Of a DNA stretch of 35,779 nt, positions 1-9,116 are shown piece after piece. The DNA is from Alphaproteobacteria bacterium (GTDB lineage: Bacteria; Pseudomonadota; Alphaproteobacteria; Rickettsiales; VGDC01): the NCBI GenBank assembly GCA_022450665.1, contig JAKUPQ010000019.1, forward strand, positions 1 to 35,779. The letters are read 5' to 3'. Under the pieces are notes generated by a model. That model was not told the DNA's origin and ran no database searches. It worked only from the letters and a program-made list of their open reading frames with translations. How positions within the stretch are numbered: the first letter of the stretch is position 1; every line of letters starts with the position of its first letter. The position numbers and the translations under genes were made by a program.

Positions 1-6
1 CTTCAC

Positions 7-71
7 GTTCTGATCCCAAGGGGGATGGAGACCCGCACATTTCGATGTGCCCCTCCATCCCCCACGGGAAC
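7..71. terminator. Long GC-rich hairpin with UUCG loop
   Basis: Bases 20-30 (GGGGGATGGAG) pair perfectly with 53-63. Inside, GCACAT and ATGTGC (35-40, 45-50) close a TTCG tetraloop. Outside, CCC (15-17) with GGG (66-68) and GTTC (7-10) with GAAC (68-71) can extend the structure. A T-rich run (ATTTTATT) follows at 74-81. This fits a rho-independent terminator, or the 3' end of a structured RNA whose body lies upstream of the window. I could not match it to 6S, SRP, tmRNA or a riboswitch. Confidence 0.55.
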
Positions 72-151
72 AGATTTTATTAATGATATAACTACCCCCA
101 AAAAATGTATTCCTACTAGCCGCTAAAGCAGGTTTCTGCTACATATTCTGC

Positions 152-1360
152 ATGAAAAAATATGATGTAGTAATAGTGGGTGGTGGAATGGTTGGCATGG
201 CTGCCGCAGTGGCGCTGGCTACGGCTGGCATTCATAGCGCCGTGATAGAGCGTATACCGCATCCCGCACAATTGAATAGCCAGTTTGACGGACGCACCGC
301 CGCTATTTCCCTTGGCACAAAAAGGCTTATGGATAGTATTGGCGCATGGGAATTTATGGCTCCTCACGCACAACCCATTAATGATATACGGGTGGTGGAC
401 GGCGATTCATCGTTGTTTTTACATTATGATCACCGCGAGGTTGGCAATGAACCTTTTGGCTGGATTATTGAAAACCGTATTATCCGTGAAGCGCTTTTTA
501 AACGTGGAGATACATTAAAAGAAATCAGTATATTTGCACCGCATTCGGCAGAGGATATAACGATTACTCCATCTTCTGCGCAAGTTACGTTAGATGATGG
601 GCAAATTTTGCAAGCGCCATTATTGATTGCTGCCGATGGAAAATTTTCTGCCGTGCGTAAAAAAATTGGCATCGCCACCACTACGATTCCTTACAATCAA
701 ACTGCGCTGGTATGCACCATTGCCCATAGCGAACCACATAATGGATTGGCGTTAGAACGATTTTTACCCATTGGTCCCTTTGCGGTATTGCCTATGCAAC
801 ATAACCGTTCCTCGCTGGTGTGGACAGAAAGTGCCGATAGCGCTGCTGCCATGCTGCAACTGAATGACGAAGATTTTGCCGCCGAAATTACGCGTCGCGT
901 GGGTTCTTATCTGGGAGAAATTTCACTGGCAGGGCCACGCTTCAGTTATCCGCTCACATTGGTACATGCAGAGCATTATACCACACACCGCGCTGCGCTG
1001 GTTGGGGACGCCGCCCACGGCATACATCCCATAGCAGGCCAAGGCGTAAATTTGGGTTTTCGCGATGTTGCGGCACTGACAGAAATTTTATGCGATGCCA
1101 AGCGCCTCGGTGGTGACATTGGTTTTGAAACCACCCTTGCCGCCTATAATCGCTGGCGTGCGCTGGATGCCTTTGCCATGGTCAGCGTAACCGATGGGTT
1201 AACACGGCTGTTTTCCAACAACATTGTTCCTTTGCGTATTGCCCGCCGTTTAGGCTTGGGCGCGGTAGGTAAAATGCCCCCCGTAAAACGCTTTTTTATG
1301 CGTCACGCCATGGGGCTGGAAGGCGATTTACCTAAGCTAATGCGCGGCGAAACGCTTTAA
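152..1360 (+). CDS. UbiH/UbiF/Coq6-family FAD monooxygenase
   Basis: A flavoprotein aromatic hydroxylase expected to hydroxylate the ubiquinone-precursor ring with O2 and NADPH, at the membrane-associated Ubi complex. The 402-residue length is normal for the family (about 390-410). The N-terminal dinucleotide-binding loop is GGGMVGMAAA (about residues 10-19) after a hydrophobic beta strand. The second FAD-binding motif, GDAAHGIHPIAGQG followed by NLG, lies at about residue 285 and is diagnostic of this family. No strong Shine-Dalgarno sequence precedes the ATG. Its stop codon overlaps that of the convergent membrane-protein gene at 1357. Which ring position it attacks (UbiH, UbiF, UbiI or UbiL type) cannot be assigned from the motifs, so no symbol is given. 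Confidence 0.9.
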   Translation: MKKYDVVIVGGGMVGMAAAVALATAGIHSAVIERIPHPAQLNSQFDGRTAAISLGTKRLMDSIGAWEFMAPHAQPINDIRVVDGDSSLFLHYDHREVGNEPFGWIIENRIIREALFKRGDTLKEISIFAPHSAEDITITPSSAQVTLDDGQILQAPLLIAADGKFSAVRKKIGIATTTIPYNQTALVCTIAHSEPHNGLALERFLPIGPFAVLPMQHNRSSLVWTESADSAAAMLQLNDEDFAAEITRRVGSYLGEISLAGPRFSYPLTLVHAEHYTTHRAALVGDAAHGIHPIAGQGVNLGFRDVAALTEILCDAKRLGGDIGFETTLAAYNRWRALDAFAMVSVTDGLTRLFSNNIVPLRIARRLGLGAVGKMPPVKRFFMRHAMGLEGDLPKLMRGETL

Positions 1361-1869
1361 AGCCTGGGCTGGGGATCTTCTTCATACGGATTTTCGGGTA
1401 ACGTTGTGCTGCAAAGCCATAGCGCATGCACCACCATAACACTGATAATCAAAACTGCAGATGGACGAAATGTCTGCCCAAATACCAGCACTAAAGTAAG
1501 CAACGGCACACCACTGATCAATACAAGCTTACAGGCACGGGCATATTCTAATACTGGCATTAGTGCCATGCGCCCCATCCAATATGCTAAACAGCCCATA
1601 ATAATCATATATACAAAGCTGGACACGATATTAAGCAACGTAAATATTAATGCATATGCCGTAAGGATGACCATGAAATCTTCCAAATCTACCGTCATTT
1701 GCTTTTCCGGTAGCATGGCATACCAACTATTAGCGCTATACCACAACGCAGAAATAAAAGCGGTAATGATGGAAAACAGCACGATAAAACCAATGACGCG
1801 CACACCACCCCATTGGTAGATTCCGCGTATGTAAAAATTTATTACCCCTTGTTTTACGCGCTCAAACAT
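1357..1869 (-). CDS. Small polytopic membrane protein, unknown function
   Basis: A 170-residue protein with about four hydrophobic segments (roughly residues 22-45, 66-96, 108-128 and 135-155) separated by short loops, and a charged proline-containing tail (ENPYEEDPQPRL). I do not recognise a family motif. It is the last gene of a compact minus-strand operon (YcxB-like, Trm112-like, DUF1189-like, this gene) and follows the DUF1189 gene by only 7 bp, which suggests a shared membrane role. Its stop codon interlocks with that of the convergent monooxygenase gene. No signal peptide cleavage site is evident. Confidence 0.75.
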   Translation of the reverse strand: MFERVKQGVINFYIRGIYQWGGVRVIGFIVLFSIITAFISALWYSANSWYAMLPEKQMTVDLEDFMVILTAYALIFTLLNIVSSFVYMIIMGCLAYWMGRMALMPVLEYARACKLVLISGVPLLTLVLVFGQTFRPSAVLIISVMVVHALWLCSTTLPENPYEEDPQPRL

Positions 1870-1876
1870 TGCTGTC

Positions 1877-2698
1877 CTATTGTATATCCGGCTGCGGCGG
1901 ATGATTCTTTACCCAATCGCGCACTGCTTTTAAGCCAAAGCCAATAAAGCCAAGCGTGATTGCAAAAGCAATCCACCCCCACAGGAAAAACCCTGCAACT
2001 GATACAAAAAATTCAATGATTACTTTGCACCCAATGGCAATAATACAAATTTGTAAAATCGCTCCATAGGCAATATCCATTTTCAATAACTTGGCAATGA
2101 GCATACCAAACAGGCTGTAAAACAGCATCACCACCAATAGCCATAAATAAAATACTATGCTTAATGCAGCAAACGTTGCAAACACCGCCCATGGGCGTAG
2201 CTTTTCAGCCCATTGATTGATCATTGGCGCGGTAAGCATCATATTTCCCATATCGGTGAATTTATAACTGCGCATTTCTGCCTCATTGCGCTGTACCATC
2301 ACAAACTCTTCGCCCACCAATATTCTAACCTTGGCATCCGCAGGGGTTTCATATACGCCTTGCGTATCAATCATAATTTCGGATGTGCCATCGGTGCTGT
2401 AAATTTGCACAGGCTCGCCTGCCACACTGCTGGCTTTACCATCCTGTATAGATATATCGGGCATTTGCTCCAGCATGTAGGGCAGTTCTTTATCATAAAA
2501 TGTTTTCATGCCGGTTTGCAGCTCAAAAATAATGGGCAACGTTACCAGCAAAGCTATGACAACCAAATATAAGAACCCCTGCCCCCGCCAGCGCGTAGCG
2601 ACATGCATATAGAATTCGCGGTTAAAAAACCCATTCCATAACGCTGTAATAAAAGGATAATACTTCACTTCCCCATTGGGTGTATTGCTGTATTCCAT
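1877..2698 (-). CDS. DUF1189-like membrane protein
   Basis: The N-terminus (ALWNGFFNREFYMHVATRW, then GQGFLYL) has the layout of DUF1189 proteins: an F-x-x-x-FY segment, a W-R/K-G-x-G-F-LYL motif and then the first membrane span. A soluble domain of about 95 residues (about 70-165), rich in beta-like stretches, separates TM1 from a C-terminal block of about three to four membrane spans (about 168-260). The function of DUF1189 is not established. The start lies 3 bp after the Trm112-like stop, so the two are almost certainly co-transcribed. The 273-residue length fits the family. Confidence 0.75.
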   Translation of the reverse strand: MEYSNTPNGEVKYYPFITALWNGFFNREFYMHVATRWRGQGFLYLVVIALLVTLPIIFELQTGMKTFYDKELPYMLEQMPDISIQDGKASSVAGEPVQIYSTDGTSEIMIDTQGVYETPADAKVRILVGEEFVMVQRNEAEMRSYKFTDMGNMMLTAPMINQWAEKLRPWAVFATFAALSIVFYLWLLVVMLFYSLFGMLIAKLLKMDIAYGAILQICIIAIGCKVIIEFFVSVAGFFLWGWIAFAITLGFIGFGLKAVRDWVKNHPPQPDIQ

Positions 2699-2701
2699 TG
2701 T

Positions 2702-2908
2702 TTATTTCTTTACTTCATTGCTCTTTAACTTGCGCGCTTCGTCTACCAGCATAATGGGAATACCATCGCGGATAGGAAATGCCAACGCGGCTTTATCGCT
2801 AATTAACTCTCCCGCTTTAGCATCGTAACGCAACGTGGTTTTACTGATGGGGCAAACCAGAATTTCCAGTAGCTTCGGGTCTATCTGAGTGGGGTGCTTA
2901 TGTTCCAT
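2702..2908 (-). CDS. Trm112/YcaR (UPF0434) family protein
   Basis: A 68-residue protein with the family signature [17 protein letters not shown] near residue 14, and a C-terminal half ending [11 protein letters not shown], which is the standard YcaR/UPF0434 layout. Eukaryotic Trm112 is an activating subunit of methyltransferases; the bacterial homologues are small, often with an incomplete zinc site. Only the CP-x-S half is seen here, with no second CxxC, so zinc binding is doubtful. It sits between the YcxB-like and DUF1189-like genes with spacers of 3 bp each. Confidence 0.9.
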   Translation of the reverse strand: MEHKHPTQIDPKLLEILVCPISKTTLRYDAKAGELISDKAALAFPIRDGIPIMLVDEARKLKSNEVKK

Positions 2909-2911
2909 ATA

Positions 2912-3415
2912 TTATCCTTTAGCCTTCACAGAGTTTTGCAGATGCATACGTATAACATCTGCATCATCGGTTTCAATCTGATTGAGAGGTAAAACATGGA
3001 AAAAACGTGCATTACGATATAGCAACATTACACCATCTGCTTCATACCACTCCGTAAAACCCGACCATGCGATGTGCGTATCGGACTTTTTTGTCACAAA
3101 CGAAATTTCATCTTCATTATAATTCACTGTCACTTTCGAGACGTCATCGCCATGCGCATTCATTTGGTTAAACTGTCTTTGTAGTGCCATGGTCATAAGT
3201 TTTTTCTGCAATGGCCCCATCAACGCCAATATCATAAGCGTTAGCAGCAATATGATCGCTTGTATGATACTCCAGCCAGCAAGTACCCACATTATGCCGA
3301 TGCATAACCAAGAAATTGCAATCATACTATAACTAAATAGCCAAATAAACCGTTTGCGCTTTAAGTGTATACGCATAGCATGGGCAATAATGGGCGCATC
3401 TATCGTCAACTCCAT
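2912..3415 (-). CDS. YcxB-like domain membrane protein
   Basis: A 167-residue protein with two adjacent membrane segments (about residues 26-48 and 51-68), followed by a cytoplasmic domain containing VNYNEDEISFVTKKSD, then IAWSGFTEWYEADGVMLLY. This beta-rich pattern (an E-D-x-I-x-F strand, then a W-x-x-x-x-x-W/Y strand and a LLY strand) is typical of the YcxB-like C-terminal domain. Function is unknown in the family. It is the first gene of the minus-strand operon running to 1357, and its promoter must lie in 3416-3556, opposite the tRNA-Gly gene. Confidence 0.7.
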   Translation of the reverse strand: MELTIDAPIIAHAMRIHLKRKRFIWLFSYSMIAISWLCIGIMWVLAGWSIIQAIILLLTLMILALMGPLQKKLMTMALQRQFNQMNAHGDDVSKVTVNYNEDEISFVTKKSDTHIAWSGFTEWYEADGVMLLYRNARFFHVLPLNQIETDDADVIRMHLQNSVKAKG

Positions 3416-3511
3416 GAAATATCAACCTAGGTTAAACAGTTGTTTTTTAGTTTATAACGCACTAAACCCTCACCCGTCTTTATAAAAAGCAAAAAAATTT
3501 ACACTAAAGGC

Positions 3512-3539
3512 TTGCAAAGTAAAATTTCCTGCATAATAT
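3512..3539 (+). promoter_or_regulatory. Predicted sigma-70 promoter of tRNA-Gly
   Basis: A -35-like TTGCAA (3512-3517) and a -10-like TAATAT (3534-3539) are separated by 16 bp. The expected start is about 10-15 bases before the tRNA at 3557. A similar CTTGCAA element occurs upstream of tRNA-fMet at 34397. Confidence 0.45.
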
Positions 3540-3556
3540 GGGGTTCCTACACATGA

Positions 3557-3631
3557 GCGGGTGTAGCTCAGGGGTAGAGCGTTACCTTGCCAAGGTAAAT
3601 GTCGTGAGTTCGAATCTCATCACCCGCTCCA
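3557..3631 (+). tRNA. tRNA-Gly(GCC)
   Basis: The acceptor stem GCGGGTG (3557-3563) pairs with CACCCGC (3621-3627). The anticodon arm TTACC-TTGCCAA-GGTAA gives anticodon GCC. The T-loop TTCGAAT is standard. The 3' CCA is genome-encoded (3629-3631). Confidence 0.97.
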
Positions 3632-3758
3632 TTTTTCTCCAAAAAAACATTATGTTTAAATCCTCGTGGCACAAGCCAATACGGGCTCCATTATTTAGCT
3701 CTGGCTGAATTGGTGAAATTAGCTATAGTATTCCACAATAAAATTTTAATGGATACAT

Positions 3759-5144
3759 ATGGCACAAAATCAACTTAGCCTTTTAAACAAACGTCGGTTT
3801 TTGCCGCTTTTCCTTACACAATTTTTGAATGCGTTTAATGATAATGCGTTCAAAAACTCTCTGGTTATCCTGATAACTTATATTGCCGCTGATAAATCGG
3901 GTGTGGATCCACAAATATTGGTAACTGCTGCAGCAGGCATTTTTATTCTTCCATATTTTTTACTTTCTGCAACGGCAGGACAGGTGGCCGATAAATATGA
4001 GCGCTCCATGCTCATTCGCCATATCAAGAAAATCGAAATTTTCCTTATGGTTGCCGCCTCCGTTGCGTTTGTCTACGAATCGGTGTGGATGCTCATGTGC
4101 GTGTTGTTTTTTATGGGGGTACAATCCACCTTTTTCGGCCCGTTAAAATACACAGTTTTACCACAACATCTGGATGATAACGAACTGATTGCGGGAAACG
4201 CCATGGTAAGCGCCGGCACATTTATTGCAATTTTGCTTGGCACAATTATAGGCGGGTTACTGATATTAGCAGAAATCAATGTACCACTACTGTCCGCGTG
4301 GACAAACGGGCAGATTCGCGGTGGGGTGTTGCTAGTTTCTTTACTCACTATAAGCGTTGCGATATTAGGCTGGTTGGCAAGCCGCGCTATACCTAACGCA
4401 CCGGCATCTATGCCCGAGCTGAAAATAAGCTGGAATATTCCCCGTGAAACCTGGCGCATTGTCAATTTCGCCCGCGAAAAAGAAGATGTTTTTTTAGCGA
4501 TTATTGGTATTTCGTGGTTTTGGCTGGTAGGCGCCACCTTTTTGGCGCAGTTTCCTAATTTTGCAAAAGTCACTCTGGGCGCTGATGAAACCGTAGTAAC
4601 ATTCTTTCTCACCATGTTTTCTGTTGGTATCGCCATTGGGTCGCTACTGTGCAACCGATTGCTGAAGGGTATCGTTTCTGGGGTATATGCTCCAATTGGC
4701 GCAGTAGGAATGGCTGTATTTACCGTACTACTGTATTGGGTAAGCCACGATTATACACCCGCGCCGCAAAACAGCCTTATGGGGTTTATGGATTTTGTTA
4801 GCGATAGCGCCAATTGGAGCATTATTGGCTGCTTGCTAGGTGTATCTATTTTTGGTGGTATTTATGTTGTACCGCTTTATGCCATCATGCAGTCGCGCAG
4901 TCCAAATGAACATCGCGCCAGAATTATCGCCGCCAATAATGTAATGAACGCATTGTTTATGGTAGTGTCGGCGCTGGCTAGCACCGCTATGCTTGCAACA
5001 GGGATGGAAGTTACCACCGTGTTTCTAAGTATTGGATTGGTAAATCTGCCAGTAGCTTATATTGTACGTAAAATTGTTATTATTCAACGGGCTAAAATAC
5101 GAGAGAAGATTTATGCTGAAAAAATTGCTCCGGACAATTCTTAA
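3759..5144 (+). CDS. LplT-like lysophospholipid transporter (MFS)
   Basis: A 461-residue major facilitator with about 12 hydrophobic segments. The N-terminus (FLPLFLTQFLNAFNDNAFKN) is the hallmark of the LplT/MFS group associated with acyl-ACP synthetases. In E. coli, LplT flips lysophospholipids across the inner membrane to Aas for re-acylation. Directly downstream, and overlapping by 32 bp, is an Aas-like gene, which reproduces the lplT-aas pairing and supports the substrate assignment. The Shine-Dalgarno is weak (ATGGATACAT before the ATG). The conserved loop after TM2 (about residues 70-80, GQVADKYER) matches the MFS G-x-x-x-D-R/K-x-x-R motif. Confidence 0.88.
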   Translation: MAQNQLSLLNKRRFLPLFLTQFLNAFNDNAFKNSLVILITYIAADKSGVDPQILVTAAAGIFILPYFLLSATAGQVADKYERSMLIRHIKKIEIFLMVAASVAFVYESVWMLMCVLFFMGVQSTFFGPLKYTVLPQHLDDNELIAGNAMVSAGTFIAILLGTIIGGLLILAEINVPLLSAWTNGQIRGGVLLVSLLTISVAILGWLASRAIPNAPASMPELKISWNIPRETWRIVNFAREKEDVFLAIIGISWFWLVGATFLAQFPNFAKVTLGADETVVTFFLTMFSVGIAIGSLLCNRLLKGIVSGVYAPIGAVGMAVFTVLLYWVSHDYTPAPQNSLMGFMDFVSDSANWSIIGCLLGVSIFGGIYVVPLYAIMQSRSPNEHRARIIAANNVMNALFMVVSALASTAMLATGMEVTTVFLSIGLVNLPVAYIVRKIVIIQRAKIREKIYAEKIAPDNS

Positions 5145-7263
5145 AGCGCTGTATGACGTAGAGGTTACAGGGCTGGAGAATTATGAAAAAGCAGGTGAGC
5201 GCGTATTAATTATCGCCAATCATCAATCGTTTCTTGACGCGCTTCTAATAGCGGTTTTTTTGCCCGAAAAGCCTATGTATGCCATTAATACATATATTGC
5301 CAAGCAGTGGTGGATGAAGCCGTTTTTATCGCTGGTCGATACCTTCCCACTTAACCCCACCAATCCCATGGCGACGAAAAGCCTGATTGATGAAATGAAA
5401 AAGAACCGCAAATGCGTTATTTTTCCGGAAGGGCGAATCACCGTAACCGGATCACTCATGAAAGTTTATGAAGGGCCGGGTTTAATCGCAGATAAATCCA
5501 ACGCGATGATATTGCCCATCCGCATTGAAGGGGCGCAATACACCCCATTTTCACGCTTACGAGGCAAAATCCGCACCCACTGGTTTCCAAAAATCACGCT
5601 TGCTATGCTGCCACCGCACCAATTTCATGTAGACGAGTCCCTCAAAGGTCGCCACCGTCGCGAAGCAATTGGCAACCAACTTTTCGATTTAATGAGTGAA
5701 ATGCTTTTCGATACCTCCCGCTGGCACAAACCATTGCTGCATACGGTGCTGGATTGCATGCATATTCACGGCGGCAATCATATTATTGCCGAAGATGTCA
5801 ATCGCGAGCCAATGACCTATCGCCAACTGCTAATGCGAAGCTTGATTTTAGGACGTAAAATTGCCGGAAAAACCCATACAGGCGAGTTTGTAGGCATATT
5901 ATTGCCAAATATGAACACCACGCTGGTAACATTTCTGTCGCTTCATAGCTTTGGCCGTGTGCCGGCGATGATTAATTTTTCAACCGGCGCAAAAAATGTT
6001 ACCTCTGCATGCAAAACTGCTGAATTGCGTCAATGTATCACTTCACGCAAATTCATCCGTACTGCCAAACTCGGCCATATTGTTGATGCGATTGAAGAAG
6101 CGGGCACGCGGGTAGTGTATTTAGAAGACATTGCTAAAAAAATCGATTTTTCTGACAAATTCGGCGGAGCCTTAGCAGCTTATCTACCGCGCTTATGGCG
6201 GGATCGCTTGCGTCACGTCACCGCAAAAGATCCGGCAGTGGTGCTGTTTACCAGCGGTTCTGAAGGCGTACCAAAAGGGGTAGTGTTAAGCCATGAGAAT
6301 TTATTAGCCAACCGCTATCAAATAGGATCGCGAGTGGATTTTGGGCCTAAAGATATTGTGTTTAACGTTTTGCCCATGTTTCACTCTTTTGGCCTAACAG
6401 GCGCCACCATTTTGCCGCTCACCAGCGGTATACGCATTTTCTTTTATCCCTCGCCGCTGCATTATCGCATTGTGCCCGAACTGGTGTATGACACCAATGC
6501 CACCATTTTGTTTGGCACAGATACTTTCTTGAGTGGCTATGCCAAATTTGCCCACCCTTATGATTTTTATAGTGTACGATATATTTTTGCAGGCGCAGAA
6601 AAACTCAAAGATGAAACCCGCCGTTTATGGTCGGAAAAATACGGGGTGCGTGTATTTGAAGGTTATGGCGCCACCGAAACCGCGCCGGTAATTTCGGTAA
6701 ATACTCCCATGCAGAACAAGCCGGGTAGCGTTGGCCGGTTAATGCCCGGCCTCGAGCATAAGCTAGAGCCGGTTAAAGGCGTTGAGGAAGGCGGCAAACT
6801 AATTGTTAAAGGCCCTAATGTTATGCTGGGCTATTTGTTAGCAGAAAACCCCGGCAAGCTTGTTCCGCCCGAAGATGGTTGGTATGACACCGGTGACATT
6901 GTTACTTTTGACGAGCAAGGATATATTCATATTCAAGGCCGCGCCAAACGATTTGCAAAAATTGCTGGCGAAATGGTTTCTTTGGCCGCAGTCGAAGCAT
7001 ATTTAGCCAAGCTATGGCCAGAAAATCACCACGCCGTTGTCAATTTACCCGATGATAAAAAAGGCGAGCAACTGGTGTTGATTACCGATCGTAAGGATGC
7101 CAAACGGGATGCTATCATAACCTATACCCGCGAACACGGCATTACCGAACTTTCGGTGCCGCGCATTATTAAATCTGTCGATGAAGTGCCACTGCTGGGA
7201 ACCGGTAAAACCGATTATCAGGGCGTAAAAGACCTAGCAGAAGAATTGGTGGAGGACGCTTAA
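5113..7263 (+). CDS. aas: Aas-type bifunctional acyltransferase/acyl-ACP synthetase
   Basis: A 716-residue two-domain protein. Residues 1-190 are a PlsC-type 1-acylglycerophosphate acyltransferase with an intact HX4D motif (H37 QSFL D42) and FPEGR at about 104-108. Residues 210-716 are an AMP-forming acyl-ACP synthetase with the P-loop FTSGSEGVPKG, the motif YGATETAP, a YDTGD motif and a C-terminal GTGKTDY carrying the catalytic lysine. With the LplT-like transporter it should re-acylate lysophosphatidylethanolamine at the inner membrane. I chose ATG 5113 over 5062 because GAGAGAAG sits just before it and the protein then begins at the family's usual position. It overlaps the upstream gene by 32 bp, so coupling is likely. 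A paralogue is at 28114. Confidence 0.9.
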   Translation: MLKKLLRTILKALYDVEVTGLENYEKAGERVLIIANHQSFLDALLIAVFLPEKPMYAINTYIAKQWWMKPFLSLVDTFPLNPTNPMATKSLIDEMKKNRKCVIFPEGRITVTGSLMKVYEGPGLIADKSNAMILPIRIEGAQYTPFSRLRGKIRTHWFPKITLAMLPPHQFHVDESLKGRHRREAIGNQLFDLMSEMLFDTSRWHKPLLHTVLDCMHIHGGNHIIAEDVNREPMTYRQLLMRSLILGRKIAGKTHTGEFVGILLPNMNTTLVTFLSLHSFGRVPAMINFSTGAKNVTSACKTAELRQCITSRKFIRTAKLGHIVDAIEEAGTRVVYLEDIAKKIDFSDKFGGALAAYLPRLWRDRLRHVTAKDPAVVLFTSGSEGVPKGVVLSHENLLANRYQIGSRVDFGPKDIVFNVLPMFHSFGLTGATILPLTSGIRIFFYPSPLHYRIVPELVYDTNATILFGTDTFLSGYAKFAHPYDFYSVRYIFAGAEKLKDETRRLWSEKYGVRVFEGYGATETAPVISVNTPMQNKPGSVGRLMPGLEHKLEPVKGVEEGGKLIVKGPNVMLGYLLAENPGKLVPPEDGWYDTGDIVTFDEQGYIHIQGRAKRFAKIAGEMVSLAAVEAYLAKLWPENHHAVVNLPDDKKGEQLVLITDRKDAKRDAIITYTREHGITELSVPRIIKSVDEVPLLGTGKTDYQGVKDLAEELVEDA

Positions 7264-8033
7264 CACTTTTCGGCGCATTTTGGTGTTTGCGTATTCTTAC
7301 GCTTTTGTTCACAGCGCATAAGCGCAAAATGACATCCATACATCAACGCGCCTACAAGTATTAACGAGCCGATTATTTCTGCTGATAACAAATCTGAAAG
7401 ATGCTCTATTTCGCTGAGTTCCTGCCCCAAATTGACATATAGCGCTGTCATGGGAAGCCTGCCGACTAGCGTTGCCAACATATATGTGCGCAAACGCATA
7501 GGGGTTAGTCCCATGCCCAGATTGACTACCGGCGAAGGTAGCACTGGCGCAATGCGAAGTATCAGTAAATAAATCCAGCCATTGGCTTTTATACCATTAT
7601 TCACTCGCTGCAATTTATTGCCATAGCAGCACTGCACCTCATCGCGCAATAAGTGACGGGAAATTATGAATCCAATCGTAGCACCCAGCAGATTCCCGGT
7701 GTTGGCAATAAGATTCGCCTCCCAAAGCGGAAAAATTGCACCGACCATCAGCATCATTACAATACCACCAGGAATATAAAACCCCAGCACCAGCGCAAAT
7801 ACTATAGTAAAGGCTAAAGCACCCCATATTGGATGGGTATCCATATACGCTTTAAGCATTTCCTGGTTCGCCTGCATCCACCCAAGAATGTCATTTTCAT
7901 AAGCAGAAAATATGTATGCACCCACGATAATCAGCGCAATAAATACTGAGCCATATACGGCAATTCGGGTATTTATTAATCGTTGTACCAAAGGCGCATC
8001 TGTTGATTCATTTGCAGGTGCAGTGCTGCTCAT
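7260..8033 (-). CDS. TVP38/TMEM64 (DedA-like, VTT domain) membrane protein
   Basis: A 257-residue integral membrane protein. After a cytoplasmic N-terminus and one TM (about 27-45), the core runs from about 70 to 215 and includes GFYIPGGIVMMLMVGAIF (the G/F-x-P-G-G re-entrant region) and LRIAPVLPSPVVNLGMGLT (an R-x-x-P-x-x-P-x-x-x-x-N motif). These are the family hallmarks. VTT/DedA proteins are scramblase- or transporter-like membrane proteins tied to lipid or proton-linked homeostasis. Its stop codon interlocks with that of aas (TTAA shared by convergent genes). The lipid-linked neighbourhood is suggestive but not proof of a joint role. Confidence 0.88.
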   Translation of the reverse strand: MSSTAPANESTDAPLVQRLINTRIAVYGSVFIALIIVGAYIFSAYENDILGWMQANQEMLKAYMDTHPIWGALAFTIVFALVLGFYIPGGIVMMLMVGAIFPLWEANLIANTGNLLGATIGFIISRHLLRDEVQCCYGNKLQRVNNGIKANGWIYLLILRIAPVLPSPVVNLGMGLTPMRLRTYMLATLVGRLPMTALYVNLGQELSEIEHLSDLLSAEIIGSLILVGALMYGCHFALMRCEQKRKNTQTPKCAEKC

Positions 8034-8126
8034 CGCGTTATTTCTCGAATCTTATATGTTTTTTACTTATTAGCATTTACTATGCATTATTAGCTTATCA
8101 ATAAACTATAGTGATTTGTAAATTAC

Positions 8127-9116
8127 ATGAACTGGCGTCTGCCCCCATTTATGACTAATCCACAAGGCGATGAGCGCCGCTGCGGTGTGGAAGTTGAGTA
8201 TATTGATGTGCCGCTGGCACGAGCAGCAGATATTATCGCTGGTTTGTGGCATGGCGATATCGAATGGCAGCACGATCATCATGCCACCATTACCACCGAA
8301 GATTTAGGCAAATTCACCGTAGAGCTGGATGTGGAATGGATGCAAAAGCTCTCGTTGCAAGCTAAGAAAGACCGCGCTACAGGACAAATGCCATTCGCCG
8401 AAACCGCCGATAAAATGCTGTTTCCCATGGTGAGCTCTATTGCGCCAAATGAAATAGTATCGCCTCCTATTCCGTTTTCACGTTTGCACGAGTTGGACGA
8501 ATTGGTCAGCCGTTTGCGTGAAGCGGGCGCAAAAGGCACCAGCGATTCAGTAATGTATGCTTTTGGTGTGCATTTAAACCCCGAAACGCCCTCGTTGGAT
8601 TCGCTGGAAATTTTAGATTATCTGCGTGCATTTTTGTTATTATATGACTGGATGAAGTTTGACATGCAGGTTGATGCCACACGCAGTTTAACAGGATTTG
8701 CCCGCGCCTTTCCGGTAGAATATGTGCGTAAAATTCTGGATGCCGGTTATGCGCCAGATATGCACACATTAATCGACGATTATTTGCACTACAACCCCAC
8801 GCGTAACCGCGCTTTGGATATGCTGCCTCTATTTTGCCACATCGATAAAATGCGTGTTTTGGCGAAAGTGGAAGACAGCTTGGTAAAAAGTCGTCCCACT
8901 TTCCATTTTCGTCTGCCAAACTGTCACATAGACCGCATAGACTGGAACCTTTCCAGCTCGTGGGATTATTGGCTGCAAGTGGAGCGTTTAGCTGCAAATA
9001 AAGAACAGCTACGCAAAATGCAGCAAGCATATTTAACTCACCTGAAATCCCCTTTTGCACTATTTAGTGATGCATGGAGAGAAGAAACCCCGCAATGGCT
9101 GAAAAACGACCATTAA
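8127..9116 (+). CDS. Amidoligase (glutamine-synthetase-fold COOH-NH2 ligase)
   Basis: A 329-residue protein resembling the putative amidoligase family. It opens with CGVEVEYIDVPL (the G-x-E-x-E metal- and ATP-binding strand near residue 20) and has a second acidic strand, FTVELDVEWM, near residue 66. The central region AFGVHLNPE (His/Asn strand) and the later RPTFHFRLPN fit the catalytic barrel of this fold. The family is predicted to form amide bonds between carboxyl and amino groups, with substrate unknown. The next gene is a class-I glutamine amidotransferase-like hydrolase starting inside this gene's 3' end (22-bp overlap), a pairing described for these amidoligases in comparative genomics. 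No clear Shine-Dalgarno precedes ATG 8127. Confidence 0.82.
   Translation: MNWRLPPFMTNPQGDERRCGVEVEYIDVPLARAADIIAGLWHGDIEWQHDHHATITTEDLGKFTVELDVEWMQKLSLQAKKDRATGQMPFAETADKMLFPMVSSIAPNEIVSPPIPFSRLHELDELVSRLREAGAKGTSDSVMYAFGVHLNPETPSLDSLEILDYLRAFLLLYDWMKFDMQVDATRSLTGFARAFPVEYVRKILDAGYAPDMHTLIDDYLHYNPTRNRALDMLPLFCHIDKMRVLAKVEDSLVKSRPTFHFRLPNCHIDRIDWNLSSSWDYWLQVERLAANKEQLRKMQQAYLTHLKSPFALFSDAWREETPQWLKNDH

Noticed and set aside
7-71. 6S, SRP or tmRNA gene end
   Set aside because: The hairpin has none of the conserved sequence elements of these RNAs that I can recognise, so only a structural description is given.
8506-9060. 184-residue minus-strand ORF
   Set aside because: It lies entirely inside the amidoligase gene, lacks a ribosome-binding site and has no recognisable protein pattern; a shadow frame. 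The same holds for 4073-4654, 1406-1819 and 21005-21364.
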